NCBI GenBank assembly: GCA_017457045.1
Contig: JAFTIF010000018.1
Coordinates: forward strand, 1 to 21,190
Source: Bacilli bacterium
Lineage (GTDB): Bacteria; Bacillota_I; Bacilli_A; RFN20; UBA1709
Length of the DNA stretch: 21,190 nt
Direction of reading: 5' to 3'
Shown piece by piece: positions 15,232 through 21,190 of this stretch. How positions within the stretch are numbered: the stretch's first letter is position 1; the number at the start of each line of letters is the position of its first letter. Below the pieces are notes generated by a model. The model did no database searches. It was not told the origin of the DNA and saw only the letters and a list, made by a program, of their open reading frames with translations. Position numbers and translations under genes: made by a program.

Positions 15232-16032
15232 TTAATCTCTTATACTTTTTTCTTTTTTATATTCATATAAACGATATAGTTTTTTAGAAACACTTCCAGC
15301 ATAAAGTTTTGCAAAAACAAATTTCTCAAAACCTTTTAATTCATCAATATATTTTCTTGGTGTCATCTCGTGTTCTTTTACATAAATAAACTCTTCACTT
15401 TGATAATCTTCAGGATTATTTATACCATAAACACTAATTACTCCAACATCATTTATAGGATTTCTTAGCTTTGATAGCTTTGCTGCTAACGCAGTATAAC
15501 AATCGATCAATACTATTAGATTTTCAAAATGTTCACAAAGACTATCTGTCAAATTTCTCATTTCTTCAATAGTCAGATACATACTTAATCCTTCCATAAC
15601 AACAATGGCATTTTGCTTTTCTTTTATATTTAAAAGCCACTTATCTTCTTTTGCATCACCAGCAATCATTTTATAGTTTTCGTTTTCAGTATAATATTTT
15701 TTTCTTTCTTCTATTACGTCAAAAAAATCTATATCATACCATTTATGATTGTCATTTCCTACCCTAAAAATACGACTATCCATTCCACAACCGATATGAA
15801 TAATTACAGCATCTGGATTATTTGTCATTTGATTTTTTAACCATTCATCAAACACGGCAGATCTAATTCCCATATAATATGCAAGCCACTTAGACTTAGA
15901 TTTACCTTTTAATAAAAATCCTTCTTTTTCCCATATTTCTTCTGCTTTTTTATCATCAAGAAATAAATTCTTTTTACTAACATAAGATTTACCATATAAA
16001 GGAATATATAACGTTTTATTTACACTATTCAT
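15232..16032 (-). CDS. Class I SAM-dependent methyltransferase, leucine carboxyl methyltransferase (LCM/TcmP) family
   Basis: 266 residues from ATG 16032, chosen for TAGGTGAT upstream; the longer frame would need a TTG start in the leader. The N-terminal part contains MGIRSAVFDEWL (54-65), the R-x-x-x-x-D segment seen in this family. The SAM motif is IIHIGCGMDSR (77-87), followed by WYDIDFFDV (97-105) with acidic Asp99/Asp101, GDAK, and a hydrophobic strand VVMEGLSMYL. Members methylate carboxyl or hydroxyl groups, including eukaryotic PP2A and bacterial polyketide-type products; nothing here gives the substrate. It is the first gene of a three-gene operon with an alpha/beta hydrolase (possibly an ester-cleaving partner, by inference) and a Nudix hydrolase. 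Confidence 0.86.
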   Translation of the reverse strand: MNSVNKTLYIPLYGKSYVSKKNLFLDDKKAEEIWEKEGFLLKGKSKSKWLAYYMGIRSAVFDEWLKNQMTNNPDAVIIHIGCGMDSRIFRVGNDNHKWYDIDFFDVIEERKKYYTENENYKMIAGDAKEDKWLLNIKEKQNAIVVMEGLSMYLTIEEMRNLTDSLCEHFENLIVLIDCYTALAAKLSKLRNPINDVGVISVYGINNPEDYQSEEFIYVKEHEMTPRKYIDELKGFEKFVFAKLYAGSVSKKLYRLYEYKKEKSIRD

Positions 16033-16057
16033 ATAATCACCTACAATCTTTATTTTC

Positions 16058-16082
16058 AAAAGTGTCTAAGAACACTTTTTTT
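16058..16082. promoter_or_regulatory. Stem-loop in the leader of the methyltransferase operon
   Basis: AAAAGTGT (16058-16065) pairs with ACACTTTT (16072-16079) around a six-base loop. On the plus strand it is followed by more T and looks like a terminator, but no rightward gene ends here. On the minus strand it lies between the promoter and the ribosome site of the methyltransferase gene, where it could stabilise or attenuate the leader. Confidence 0.45.
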
Positions 16083-16116
16083 AATATTTAAACTGGAACT
16101 TCTTGATTTATATATA

Positions 16117-16126
16117 ATTATAACAT
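16117..16126 (-). promoter_or_regulatory. Probable extended -10 promoter of the methyltransferase operon
   Basis: TATAAT on the minus strand (16122-16117) is preceded by TGT, giving an extended -10 (TGnTATAAT). No good -35 hexamer is seen. Transcription would start near 16110, about 80 bases before the ATG. Confidence 0.5.
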
Positions 16127-16231
16127 ACTTTTAGGTGTAATTTTATAACTAGATAATTCACTTTTATATTTAGCAATTCCTGTTGCTTCAATATTAATAT
16201 GATCTTTAAATGGAATTAATCTAACAAATAT
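16118..16231 (-). pseudogene. Possible remnant of a coding sequence without a start codon
   Basis: A 37-codon open frame on the minus strand runs from just after an in-frame TAA (16234-16232) to TAA at 16120-16118. Its residues look protein-like (for example FKDHINIEATGIAKYKSEL) but there is no start codon or ribosome site. It could be the decayed C-terminus of a lost gene or chance. I recognise no family. The rest of the 16033-16327 gap holds the leader, hairpin and promoter of the methyltransferase operon and the kdpE terminator. Confidence 0.25.
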
Positions 16232-16284
16232 TTAAAATGACAAACTATTTTTATCAAGTTGCAATATTGGAAAATCATCACATC

Positions 16285-16316
16285 AAAAAAAATACCACTT
16301 AATACTTAGAGTGGTA
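16285..16316 (-). terminator. Terminator of the kdpE/potassium operon
   Basis: TACCACT (16293-16299) pairs with AGTGGTA (16310-16316), and the minus strand continues into a run of eight T. It lies 12 bp after the kdpE stop. Confidence 0.88.
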
Positions 16317-16327
16317 CTTTGATAGTA

Positions 16328-17026
16328 TTATTCAATTCTTAACATTCGATATCCAACACCAATATGTGTTTGAATGTATTTAGATTCAACAGAATCTTGT
16401 TCGATTTTCTTTCTTAAGGTTGTCATAAAAACACGTAAAGAAGCAACATCACTTTCCAAAGTAGTGCCCCATATTTCCATTGTAATATATGTATGAGTTA
16501 ATACTTTTCCTACATTTTTAGAAAGTAAGCACAATAATTTATATTCAATTGGAGTAAGGTGAAGTTCTTTATCATATAAATAAACACAGCCTGCACTATA
16601 ATCAATAGTTAGATCTCCATTTTTAAAAATTGATTCAGCTTGTTTTTCATTCATACTATTTAATCTTCGTGTAGCAACACGAATTCTAGCAAGTAATTCT
16701 TCCACTGAAAATGGTTTAGTTATATAATCATCAGCTCCAAAATCCAAAGCATCAATTTTATCTGTATCTTCACTTCTTGCACTTATAACAATAATTGGTA
16801 TATTTGACCATTCTCTTACATTTTTAATTATTTCAACACCATCCATATCAGGAAGTCCTAAATCTAAAAGAATAATATCCGGTTTATGTGAAACAGCAAG
16901 AATAATTGCTTCATTACCTGAAGTAGCAACTAAATAATTATATTTATTAACTTTTAAAGTTGTTGAGATAAGATTTTTAATATGATTATCGTCCTCAACA
17001 ATTAATATTAGTGGATTATTATTCAT
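16328..17026 (-). CDS. kdpE: OmpR-family response regulator, KdpE-like
   Basis: 232 residues. The receiver domain (1-120) has acidic Glu11-Asp12-Asp13, phosphoacceptor Asp55 (IILLDLGLPDMDG), Ser82 and Lys104 (ITKPF). The C-terminal winged helix (about 135-232) carries LTPIEYKLLCLL, the transactivation loop, and SLRVFMTTLRKKIE as recognition helix, ending in IGVGYRM as KdpE proteins do. ATG 17026 has GGAGGTAACAAT upstream and overlaps the kdpD stop by 8 bp, so the pair is translationally coupled. KdpE normally activates kdpFABC under potassium limitation. No kdp transporter is in the window, but ktrAB is upstream in the same direction, so it may control Ktr (inference). Confidence 0.9.
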   Translation of the reverse strand: MNNNPLILIVEDDNHIKNLISTTLKVNKYNYLVATSGNEAIILAVSHKPDIILLDLGLPDMDGVEIIKNVREWSNIPIIVISARSEDTDKIDALDFGADDYITKPFSVEELLARIRVATRRLNSMNEKQAESIFKNGDLTIDYSAGCVYLYDKELHLTPIEYKLLCLLSKNVGKVLTHTYITMEIWGTTLESDVASLRVFMTTLRKKIEQDSVESKYIQTHIGVGYRMLRIE

Positions 17027-18986
17027 GTATTGTTACCTCCTTAATTGGTAAGTCAAATGTAAAAACTGTGCCCGTTGGTTTATTATCTGATACTTTAATT
17101 TCACATCCGTGTGCATTAATAATAGATTTACATAATGATAAACCTAGTCCTAAACTCTTTCTTCCATCAGCTATAATGTTATCTCCAATATAGAACATTT
17201 CAAAAATTCTATCTTTATCTTTTTCTTTAATACCTGGACCATTATCAATTACTTTGACTATTACTTTCGATTCATCTTTTGAAACATTAATGTTTATCAT
17301 TGATCCTTCTGGTGTATATTTAATAGCATTATCTATTAAATTAATAAAAACTTGAATAATTAATCTAACATCAACATTTACTAAAAGTAATTCATTAAAT
17401 GGTTCTACCTTTATATGATGTTTAATTTTATTTTTATTAATATGTTTTAATGCTTCATCAATTATATCCTCGATAAGTTCAGTGGTATAATTTAATTTAA
17501 TTTTTCCTTCTTCTAATTTAGTGATTGATAAAAGATTTTCTACTAAATTAATTAGCCATAAAGAATCTTCATAAATTTCTGAATACATCTGAATTTTAAT
17601 ATCTTCATCTAATATTTTATTATTTGTTAATAAATTATCAGAATTACCCATAATTGATGTTAAAGGAGTTCTTAAATCATGTGAGATAGATCTTAATAAA
17701 TTTGCTCTAACTTGTTCGTTTTTTGCTAAAATTTCATTTAATTCTTTTTCTTTTAAATTGTAATAATTTTCAATAGCTAAAGCACATTCCCCAATTATTG
17801 ATAATATAATACTATTTTCAAATGGTTCAATTGGATTATTTTTTACTTTAATTCCAACAACTCCAAACATATTCTTATTACCACTTAAAGGAATATAGAC
17901 ATAATTATCATTTTTGTAATATTCAGTACCATATCCTGCTTTAATATTTTTATTAAGCACTAACTGAATAATTTCTTTATTAATATTCTCTAATTCTTCT
18001 GAAGGGTCAAGTGATATAGTATAGTATTTTTTATTTTTAGATAAATATACAAATGTTTCTCTATCCAATAGTTTTTGAATTTGATTAACTGTAACGCCAA
18101 GTATTTCTTCATCATTTTCAGCGTTTTGAATTAATTGATTTGCATCAAATAAGATTTTAGTTCTATACGCTGTCTGAGTTGATTTTTTCACTTGACTTTT
18201 CATTTTGTTAGAAATACTACCTGTAATTAATGATACTATTAACATAACTGCAAATGTAATTGGATAACCCTCTCCGTAAGCAACTAAAGAAAAATGAGGA
18301 AATGTAAACATAAAGTTAAATAATACAACACTTAAAACAGATGAAGCAATCCAACATATCTGACTATTAGTTAAAATAGCAGTGACTAGAACGCCTACAA
18401 TATAAATCATAATTATATTAGATTCAGTAAATCCAATCTTCATAAATAAATAGCCAATTAAAGTTTCTATTAATAATAACATTATAGTAAATAAGATATC
18501 TTTTAATGATGGGATTATTGTCTTTCTTCTTAATAGTGCCTTTCCTTCTTTATATTGCATATTACTATCAGGAATTATATACATTTCTATATTTGAAACC
18601 AAAAGCATTAATTGATCTACAAGAGATTGTCTTTTTATTAAACTTCTCTTGTGATTTGAACTTTTGCCAACTACAATCTTAGTAACACTTGTTAATCTTG
18701 CATATTCAAAAATTTGAAAAGGCACATTTTCACCAGTAATAGTAACTATTTTAGCACCAAGTTTTTCAGCAAAAGAAATATTTTTTTGTAACCTTTCCTT
18801 ATCTTCTTCATTCATAGTATTTAAATCTGTAGTTTGAACATAAATTGCAGTTAATGCTCCATTAAACGCTTTTGCCATTTTATAAGCAGTTAAAATAATC
18901 TTTTCATTTGAAGGAGATGATGAAAGACCAACTAAAATATGTTCTTGTTTTTCATTTATTTGAGTTTCTTTAATATTATGTGCCAT
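17019..18986 (-). CDS. kdpD: Short KdpD-like sensor histidine kinase (USP-4TM-GAF-HisKA-HATPase)
   Basis: 655 residues from ATG 18986; AAGGGTGAT fits this start, and the GTG nine bases earlier overlaps it. Domains: USP-like (about 12-140), DUF4118-type membrane region with four helices (about 160-260), GAF-like (about 280-405), HisKA with SHDLRTPL (His436), and HATPase with NLIDNAIKY (N-box, about 549), DNGPGI and GLGLGL. Full-length KdpD is about 890 residues; the N-terminal KdpD ATP-binding domain of about 200 residues is absent. The USP domain has Ser-Ser-Ser (22-24), then exactly 20 residues, then LTAIY (45-49), a near-match to the SxS-x20-FTAxY motif reported for c-di-AMP binding by S. 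aureus KdpD. It should sense potassium or turgor and phosphorylate KdpE. Confidence 0.9.
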   Translation of the reverse strand: MAHNIKETQINEKQEHILVGLSSSPSNEKIILTAYKMAKAFNGALTAIYVQTTDLNTMNEEDKERLQKNISFAEKLGAKIVTITGENVPFQIFEYARLTSVTKIVVGKSSNHKRSLIKRQSLVDQLMLLVSNIEMYIIPDSNMQYKEGKALLRRKTIIPSLKDILFTIMLLLIETLIGYLFMKIGFTESNIIMIYIVGVLVTAILTNSQICWIASSVLSVVLFNFMFTFPHFSLVAYGEGYPITFAVMLIVSLITGSISNKMKSQVKKSTQTAYRTKILFDANQLIQNAENDEEILGVTVNQIQKLLDRETFVYLSKNKKYYTISLDPSEELENINKEIIQLVLNKNIKAGYGTEYYKNDNYVYIPLSGNKNMFGVVGIKVKNNPIEPFENSIILSIIGECALAIENYYNLKEKELNEILAKNEQVRANLLRSISHDLRTPLTSIMGNSDNLLTNNKILDEDIKIQMYSEIYEDSLWLINLVENLLSITKLEEGKIKLNYTTELIEDIIDEALKHINKNKIKHHIKVEPFNELLLVNVDVRLIIQVFINLIDNAIKYTPEGSMININVSKDESKVIVKVIDNGPGIKEKDKDRIFEMFYIGDNIIADGRKSLGLGLSLCKSIINAHGCEIKVSDNKPTGTVFTFDLPIKEVTIHE

Positions 18987-19022
18987 AATTATCACCCTTT
19001 CAAAACAAAAATATTTTATCTT

Positions 19023-19031
19023 ATTATACCA
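19023..19031 (-). promoter_or_regulatory. Probable promoter of kdpDE
   Basis: Minus-strand TATAAT (19028-19023) preceded by TGG gives an extended -10. No clear -35. It would start transcription about 30 bases before kdpD, giving kdpDE its own promoter in addition to readthrough from ktrBA. Confidence 0.5.
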
Positions 19032-19037
19032 TTTTTT

Positions 19038-19055
19038 ATATAATTTGAATTATAT
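19038..19055. promoter_or_regulatory. 18-bp palindrome at the kdpDE promoter
   Basis: ATATAATT (19038-19045) and AATTATAT (19048-19055) are perfect inverted repeats around TG, covering the place where a -35 box would be. It could be a binding site for KdpE or another regulator. The region is very AT-rich, so chance is a real alternative. Confidence 0.35.
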
Positions 19056-19061
19056 TAACTT

Positions 19062-19175
19062 TTATTTTCTATTATTCCTTTTATTGTATTTTATAAATTC
19101 ATCTAGTCTTTTCATTAGAAAATAGCCCATTATTCCATATATTAAAAATACAACTAATATAATTATATCTTTCAT
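19062..19175 (-). CDS. 37-residue single-helix membrane peptide between ktrA and kdpD
   Basis: ATG 19175-19173 follows a strong ribosome site GGAGGTAGCTT, and the frame ends in TAA at 19064-19062. The product starts MKDIIILVVFLIYGIMGYFL, a single hydrophobic helix (about 3-20), then a basic hydrophilic tail ending KRNNRK. It begins 26 bp after the ktrA stop, on the same strand. Size and layout recall KdpF (about 30 residues, a stabiliser of the Kdp pump) and other small subunits of membrane transporters, but there is no clear sequence match that I can claim. Role is inferred from context: an accessory of KtrB or of the KdpD sensor. Confidence 0.65.
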   Translation of the reverse strand: MKDIIILVVFLIYGIMGYFLMKRLDEFIKYNKRNNRK

Positions 19176-19201
19176 AAGCTACCTCCATACTTAATCGTTT
19201 T

Positions 19202-19855
19202 TTATATTTTAAAACACTTCTTTAATTTCTTATAATCTCCTATTACTAATAAAGATAATTCTAAACTAAGTATTTGAGATGGAGTTACATTAACATTTAA
19301 TTTTTTGCCATCTTTTATACCTAAAATGTTAATTCCGTATTTTTTTCTAATATCAATTTCACCGATGGTTTTACCTATCCAATCTTTTGGAACACTTACT
19401 TCAAATATTGCATGTTCATTATCTATCTCAATATAATCTAAAATATGATCTGCACTATACTTGATTGCCATCCATGAAGCAAGTTGTTTTTCTGGATATA
19501 CTATTTCATCTGCTCCATTTCTTAAAAGAAATTTAGCTTGCCCATCTCTTTCTGCTCTTGATACAACCTTTTTCGCACCTAATTCTTTTAATAAACTTGT
19601 TGTTTCAAGTGAACTTTGAAAATCATCACTAATAGTAACAATACATAAATCAAAATTATTAATTCCTAAGGATTTTAAAAACTCTTCATTTGTGCTATTC
19701 CCTATCTGTGCATCTGTCACATATGGAACGGCTTGATTAATCCTTTCTTCATTTACATCTACTGCCATCACTTCATGTCCAAGTTCATGTAATTTTTTTG
19801 CTATATGTAGTCCGAATCTACCTAAACCTATTAAAAGTATTGTTTTCTTATCCAT
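19202..19855 (-). CDS. ktrA: KtrA/TrkA-type RCK gating subunit of a potassium uptake system
   Basis: 217 residues from ATG 19855, with AGGAGG upstream; an in-frame TTG seven codons earlier precedes the ribosome site and is not used. The N-terminal RCK domain is a Rossmann fold with IGLGRFG (9-15) that binds ATP/ADP or NAD(H). The C-terminal RCK_C domain (about 135-217) contains WIGKTIGEIDIRKKYGINILGI, the segment that binds c-di-AMP in several KtrA and KtrC proteins. Length matches KtrA of Bacillus subtilis. It forms a cytoplasmic octameric ring on the KtrB dimer and gates it. The ktrB stop lies 13 bp upstream and overlaps this gene's ribosome site. Confidence 0.92.
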   Translation of the reverse strand: MDKKTILLIGLGRFGLHIAKKLHELGHEVMAVDVNEERINQAVPYVTDAQIGNSTNEEFLKSLGINNFDLCIVTISDDFQSSLETTSLLKELGAKKVVSRAERDGQAKFLLRNGADEIVYPEKQLASWMAIKYSADHILDYIEIDNEHAIFEVSVPKDWIGKTIGEIDIRKKYGINILGIKDGKKLNVNVTPSQILSLELSLLVIGDYKKLKKCFKI

Positions 19856-19868
19856 ATGTTGTTTCCTC

Positions 19869-21190
19869 CTAACCAACTATAATTTTTTCTACTGGATATT
19901 TATAATGTTGTTGTTTCCCTTCTCCTAATGTGGCGTATATTAGTGTCAATCCACCTAAGCGACCAAAGAACATTAACATAATTAGAATTATTTTTGATAT
20001 TAAACCTAATGTAGGCGTAATACCTAAAGTAAGTCCAACTGTTCCAATTGCAGAAGCTGTTTCAAATAAACCTGTTAATATCGGAACATTTTCAACTTTG
20101 CTGATTACTAATCCACTAAATAAGAATATAAATAAATATAGGAAAAAAATCGCAAATGCATTTTTAACATTTTCATCACTAATTCTTTTCTTAAATAATT
20201 CAGCATTTGTTTTATTTTTAAATACTGAAATGATTGATGCAAATATAACAGCTATAGTAGAAGTTTTCATACCACCAGCAGTAGAACCAGGAGAACCACC
20301 AATTAACATTAAGATAATTAAGATTGTTAACCCAACTTCACTTACACCATTAAGACTAATAGTGTTAAATCCAGCTGTTCTAGGTGTTATAGCTTGAAAT
20401 ATAGAAACTAAAATTCTTTCTTTTAAATTTAGGTCATTAAACTCAAAAAAGAAGAAATATAGTCCAGGTAAAATTATTAAAATTATTGACATAATAATTA
20501 CAACTTTTGATTGTAATCTATATTTTTTAAAATTCAATTTATAATCATATATATCTTTCCATACAATAAAACCAATACCACCAATAACGATTAATAGACA
20601 TATTATTATGTTGATAATGGACATTGAAGAAAACATTGTAAGAGATGAAAATTCTCCAGAATATTTTCCCATTATATCAAAACCCGCATTGCAAAAAGCT
20701 GATATAGAATGGAAAATTGACATCCATACACCGTTCCAACCAAACTCTTTACAAAAAAATGGCATCATTACTATTGCACCTAATAACTCAAAAAGAAAAA
20801 TTCCTTTTAAAATAAATTTCGTTAAACTAGCAATGCCACCCACATTGTAAGCTGATATTGATTCCTTTAGTGCATCTCTACTAAATAAACCTATCTTTTT
20901 CCCTGATAGCATAATAAATGAAATTGCTACAGTTATTACTCCCATACCACCAATTTGAATTAATAACAGAATTACCATTTGCCCAAACATCGACCAATGA
21001 GTTGCAGTATCAAATACAACTAGACCAGTAACACAAACTGCTGAAGTTGATGTAAATATAGAATCTATAAAAGAAGTCCATGTTTTACTTGCAGATGATA
21101 TTGGTAATGAAAGTAAAAAAGCACCAATTAAAATTACAAAAAGATAACCCAATAAAATAGTTTTGAATTTTGATAAATGAAATCTTTTTT
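19869..21190 (-). CDS. ktrB: KtrB/TrkH-type potassium translocating subunit (5' end beyond the window)
   Basis: About 440 codons are visible and the frame stays open to the window edge. A TTG at 21152 could be taken as a start, but upstream in-frame codons (FHLSKFKTILLGY) look like the normal KtrB N-terminus, so the gene is cut by the window. Four pore-loop repeats are present, each with its filter Gly: STSAVCVTGLVVF, SISAFCNAGFDIM, ITPRTAGFNTI and ETASAIGTVGLTLG. GGSPGSTAGGMKTST in the third repeat is the conserved stretch near the intramembrane gate, and FGRLGGLTL carries the conserved Arg of the last helix. It imports K+, usually coupled to Na+, together with KtrA. It leads the ktrB-ktrA-small ORF-kdpD-kdpE series. 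Confidence 0.93.
   Translation of the reverse strand, partial: KRFHLSKFKTILLGYLFVILIGAFLLSLPISSASKTWTSFIDSIFTSTSAVCVTGLVVFDTATHWSMFGQMVILLLIQIGGMGVITVAISFIMLSGKKIGLFSRDALKESISAYNVGGIASLTKFILKGIFLFELLGAIVMMPFFCKEFGWNGVWMSIFHSISAFCNAGFDIMGKYSGEFSSLTMFSSMSIINIIICLLIVIGGIGFIVWKDIYDYKLNFKKYRLQSKVVIIMSIILIILPGLYFFFFEFNDLNLKERILVSIFQAITPRTAGFNTISLNGVSEVGLTILIILMLIGGSPGSTAGGMKTSTIAVIFASIISVFKNKTNAELFKKRISDENVKNAFAIFFLYLFIFLFSGLVISKVENVPILTGLFETASAIGTVGLTLGITPTLGLISKIILIMLMFFGRLGGLTLIYATLGEGKQQHYKYPVEKIIVG

Noticed and set aside
16033..16059. TTG start of the methyltransferase at 16059
   Set aside because: It lies in the leader hairpin and before the ribosome site TAGGTGAT; ATG 16032 is better placed.
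17011..17193. Small plus-strand frame at the kdpE/kdpD junction
   Set aside because: Antisense to the HATPase G2 region of KdpD and without a ribosome site.
19930..20850. Plus-strand frames opposite ktrB
   Set aside because: The opposite strand encodes all four pore-loop repeats of KtrB; these are mirror frames of hydrophobic coding sequence.
1..21190. Mycoplasma genetic code (UGA = Trp)
   Set aside because: Genes are intact under the standard code and use TGG for Trp, with no family-conserved Trp replaced by in-frame TGA.

Overview
The window reads as chromosomal DNA from a low-GC Gram-positive-type bacterium (Bacillota, perhaps a gut Bacilli/Erysipelotrichia or Tenericutes-like lineage; this placement is inference). 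The support is strongly AT-rich DNA, AGGAGG-type ribosome sites, a lipobox lipoprotein, KtrAB-type potassium transport, a BmrCD/TM287-288-like ABC pair, and a MarR regulator. UGG encodes Trp and the reading frames are intact under the standard code. All 17 readable stop codons are TAA (10) or TAG (7), with no TGA. Nearly all genes lie on the minus strand.

Layout, left to right. (1) 1-297: the left end of an IS3/IS150-type element whose two transposase ORFs have been fused by an internal deletion, abutting a tRNA-Thr(UGU)/tRNA-Leu(UAG) pair with its own promoter. (2) 580-4850: a minus-strand operon marR - ABC exporter (degenerate ATPase half) - ABC exporter (canonical half), with a near-consensus promoter overlapped by a palindromic operator and a terminator at the end. 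(3) 4850-5143: a gene-free stretch with a minus-strand terminator and three copies, 32-33 bp apart, of a palindrome-like motif. (4) 5137-6457: a PI-specific phospholipase C-like exported protein followed immediately by a four-helix membrane protein, divergent from a 2-hydroxyacid-dehydrogenase-fold protein (6544-7449) that lacks the usual catalytic Arg and His. (5) 7469-11491: a 1340-residue lipoprotein, mostly InlB-like beta repeats, six of which carry a CxC...(C/H) cluster. (6) 11573-12829: a PlsC-type acyltransferase fused to a zinc ribbon and an extra C-terminal domain, divergent from a membrane-anchored alpha/beta hydrolase (12941-13879). (7) 13931-16032: a minus-strand operon of a carboxyl-methyltransferase-like protein, a second alpha/beta hydrolase related to the first, and a Nudix hydrolase. 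(8) 16328-21190: a potassium module ktrB (cut by the window edge) - ktrA - 37-codon membrane peptide - short kdpD - kdpE, all on the minus strand.

The potassium block is the most coherent functional unit. KtrB is the channel-like subunit and KtrA its nucleotide-binding gate. A KdpD-like kinase lacking the usual N-terminal KdpD domain, but keeping a USP domain with a near-match to the c-di-AMP motif described for S. aureus KdpD, sits with its response regulator KdpE. No kdpFABC genes are visible, so the two-component system may control Ktr instead of Kdp. The small membrane ORF between ktrA and kdpD is an easily missed candidate component. The most unusual single protein is the Cys-cluster repeat lipoprotein.
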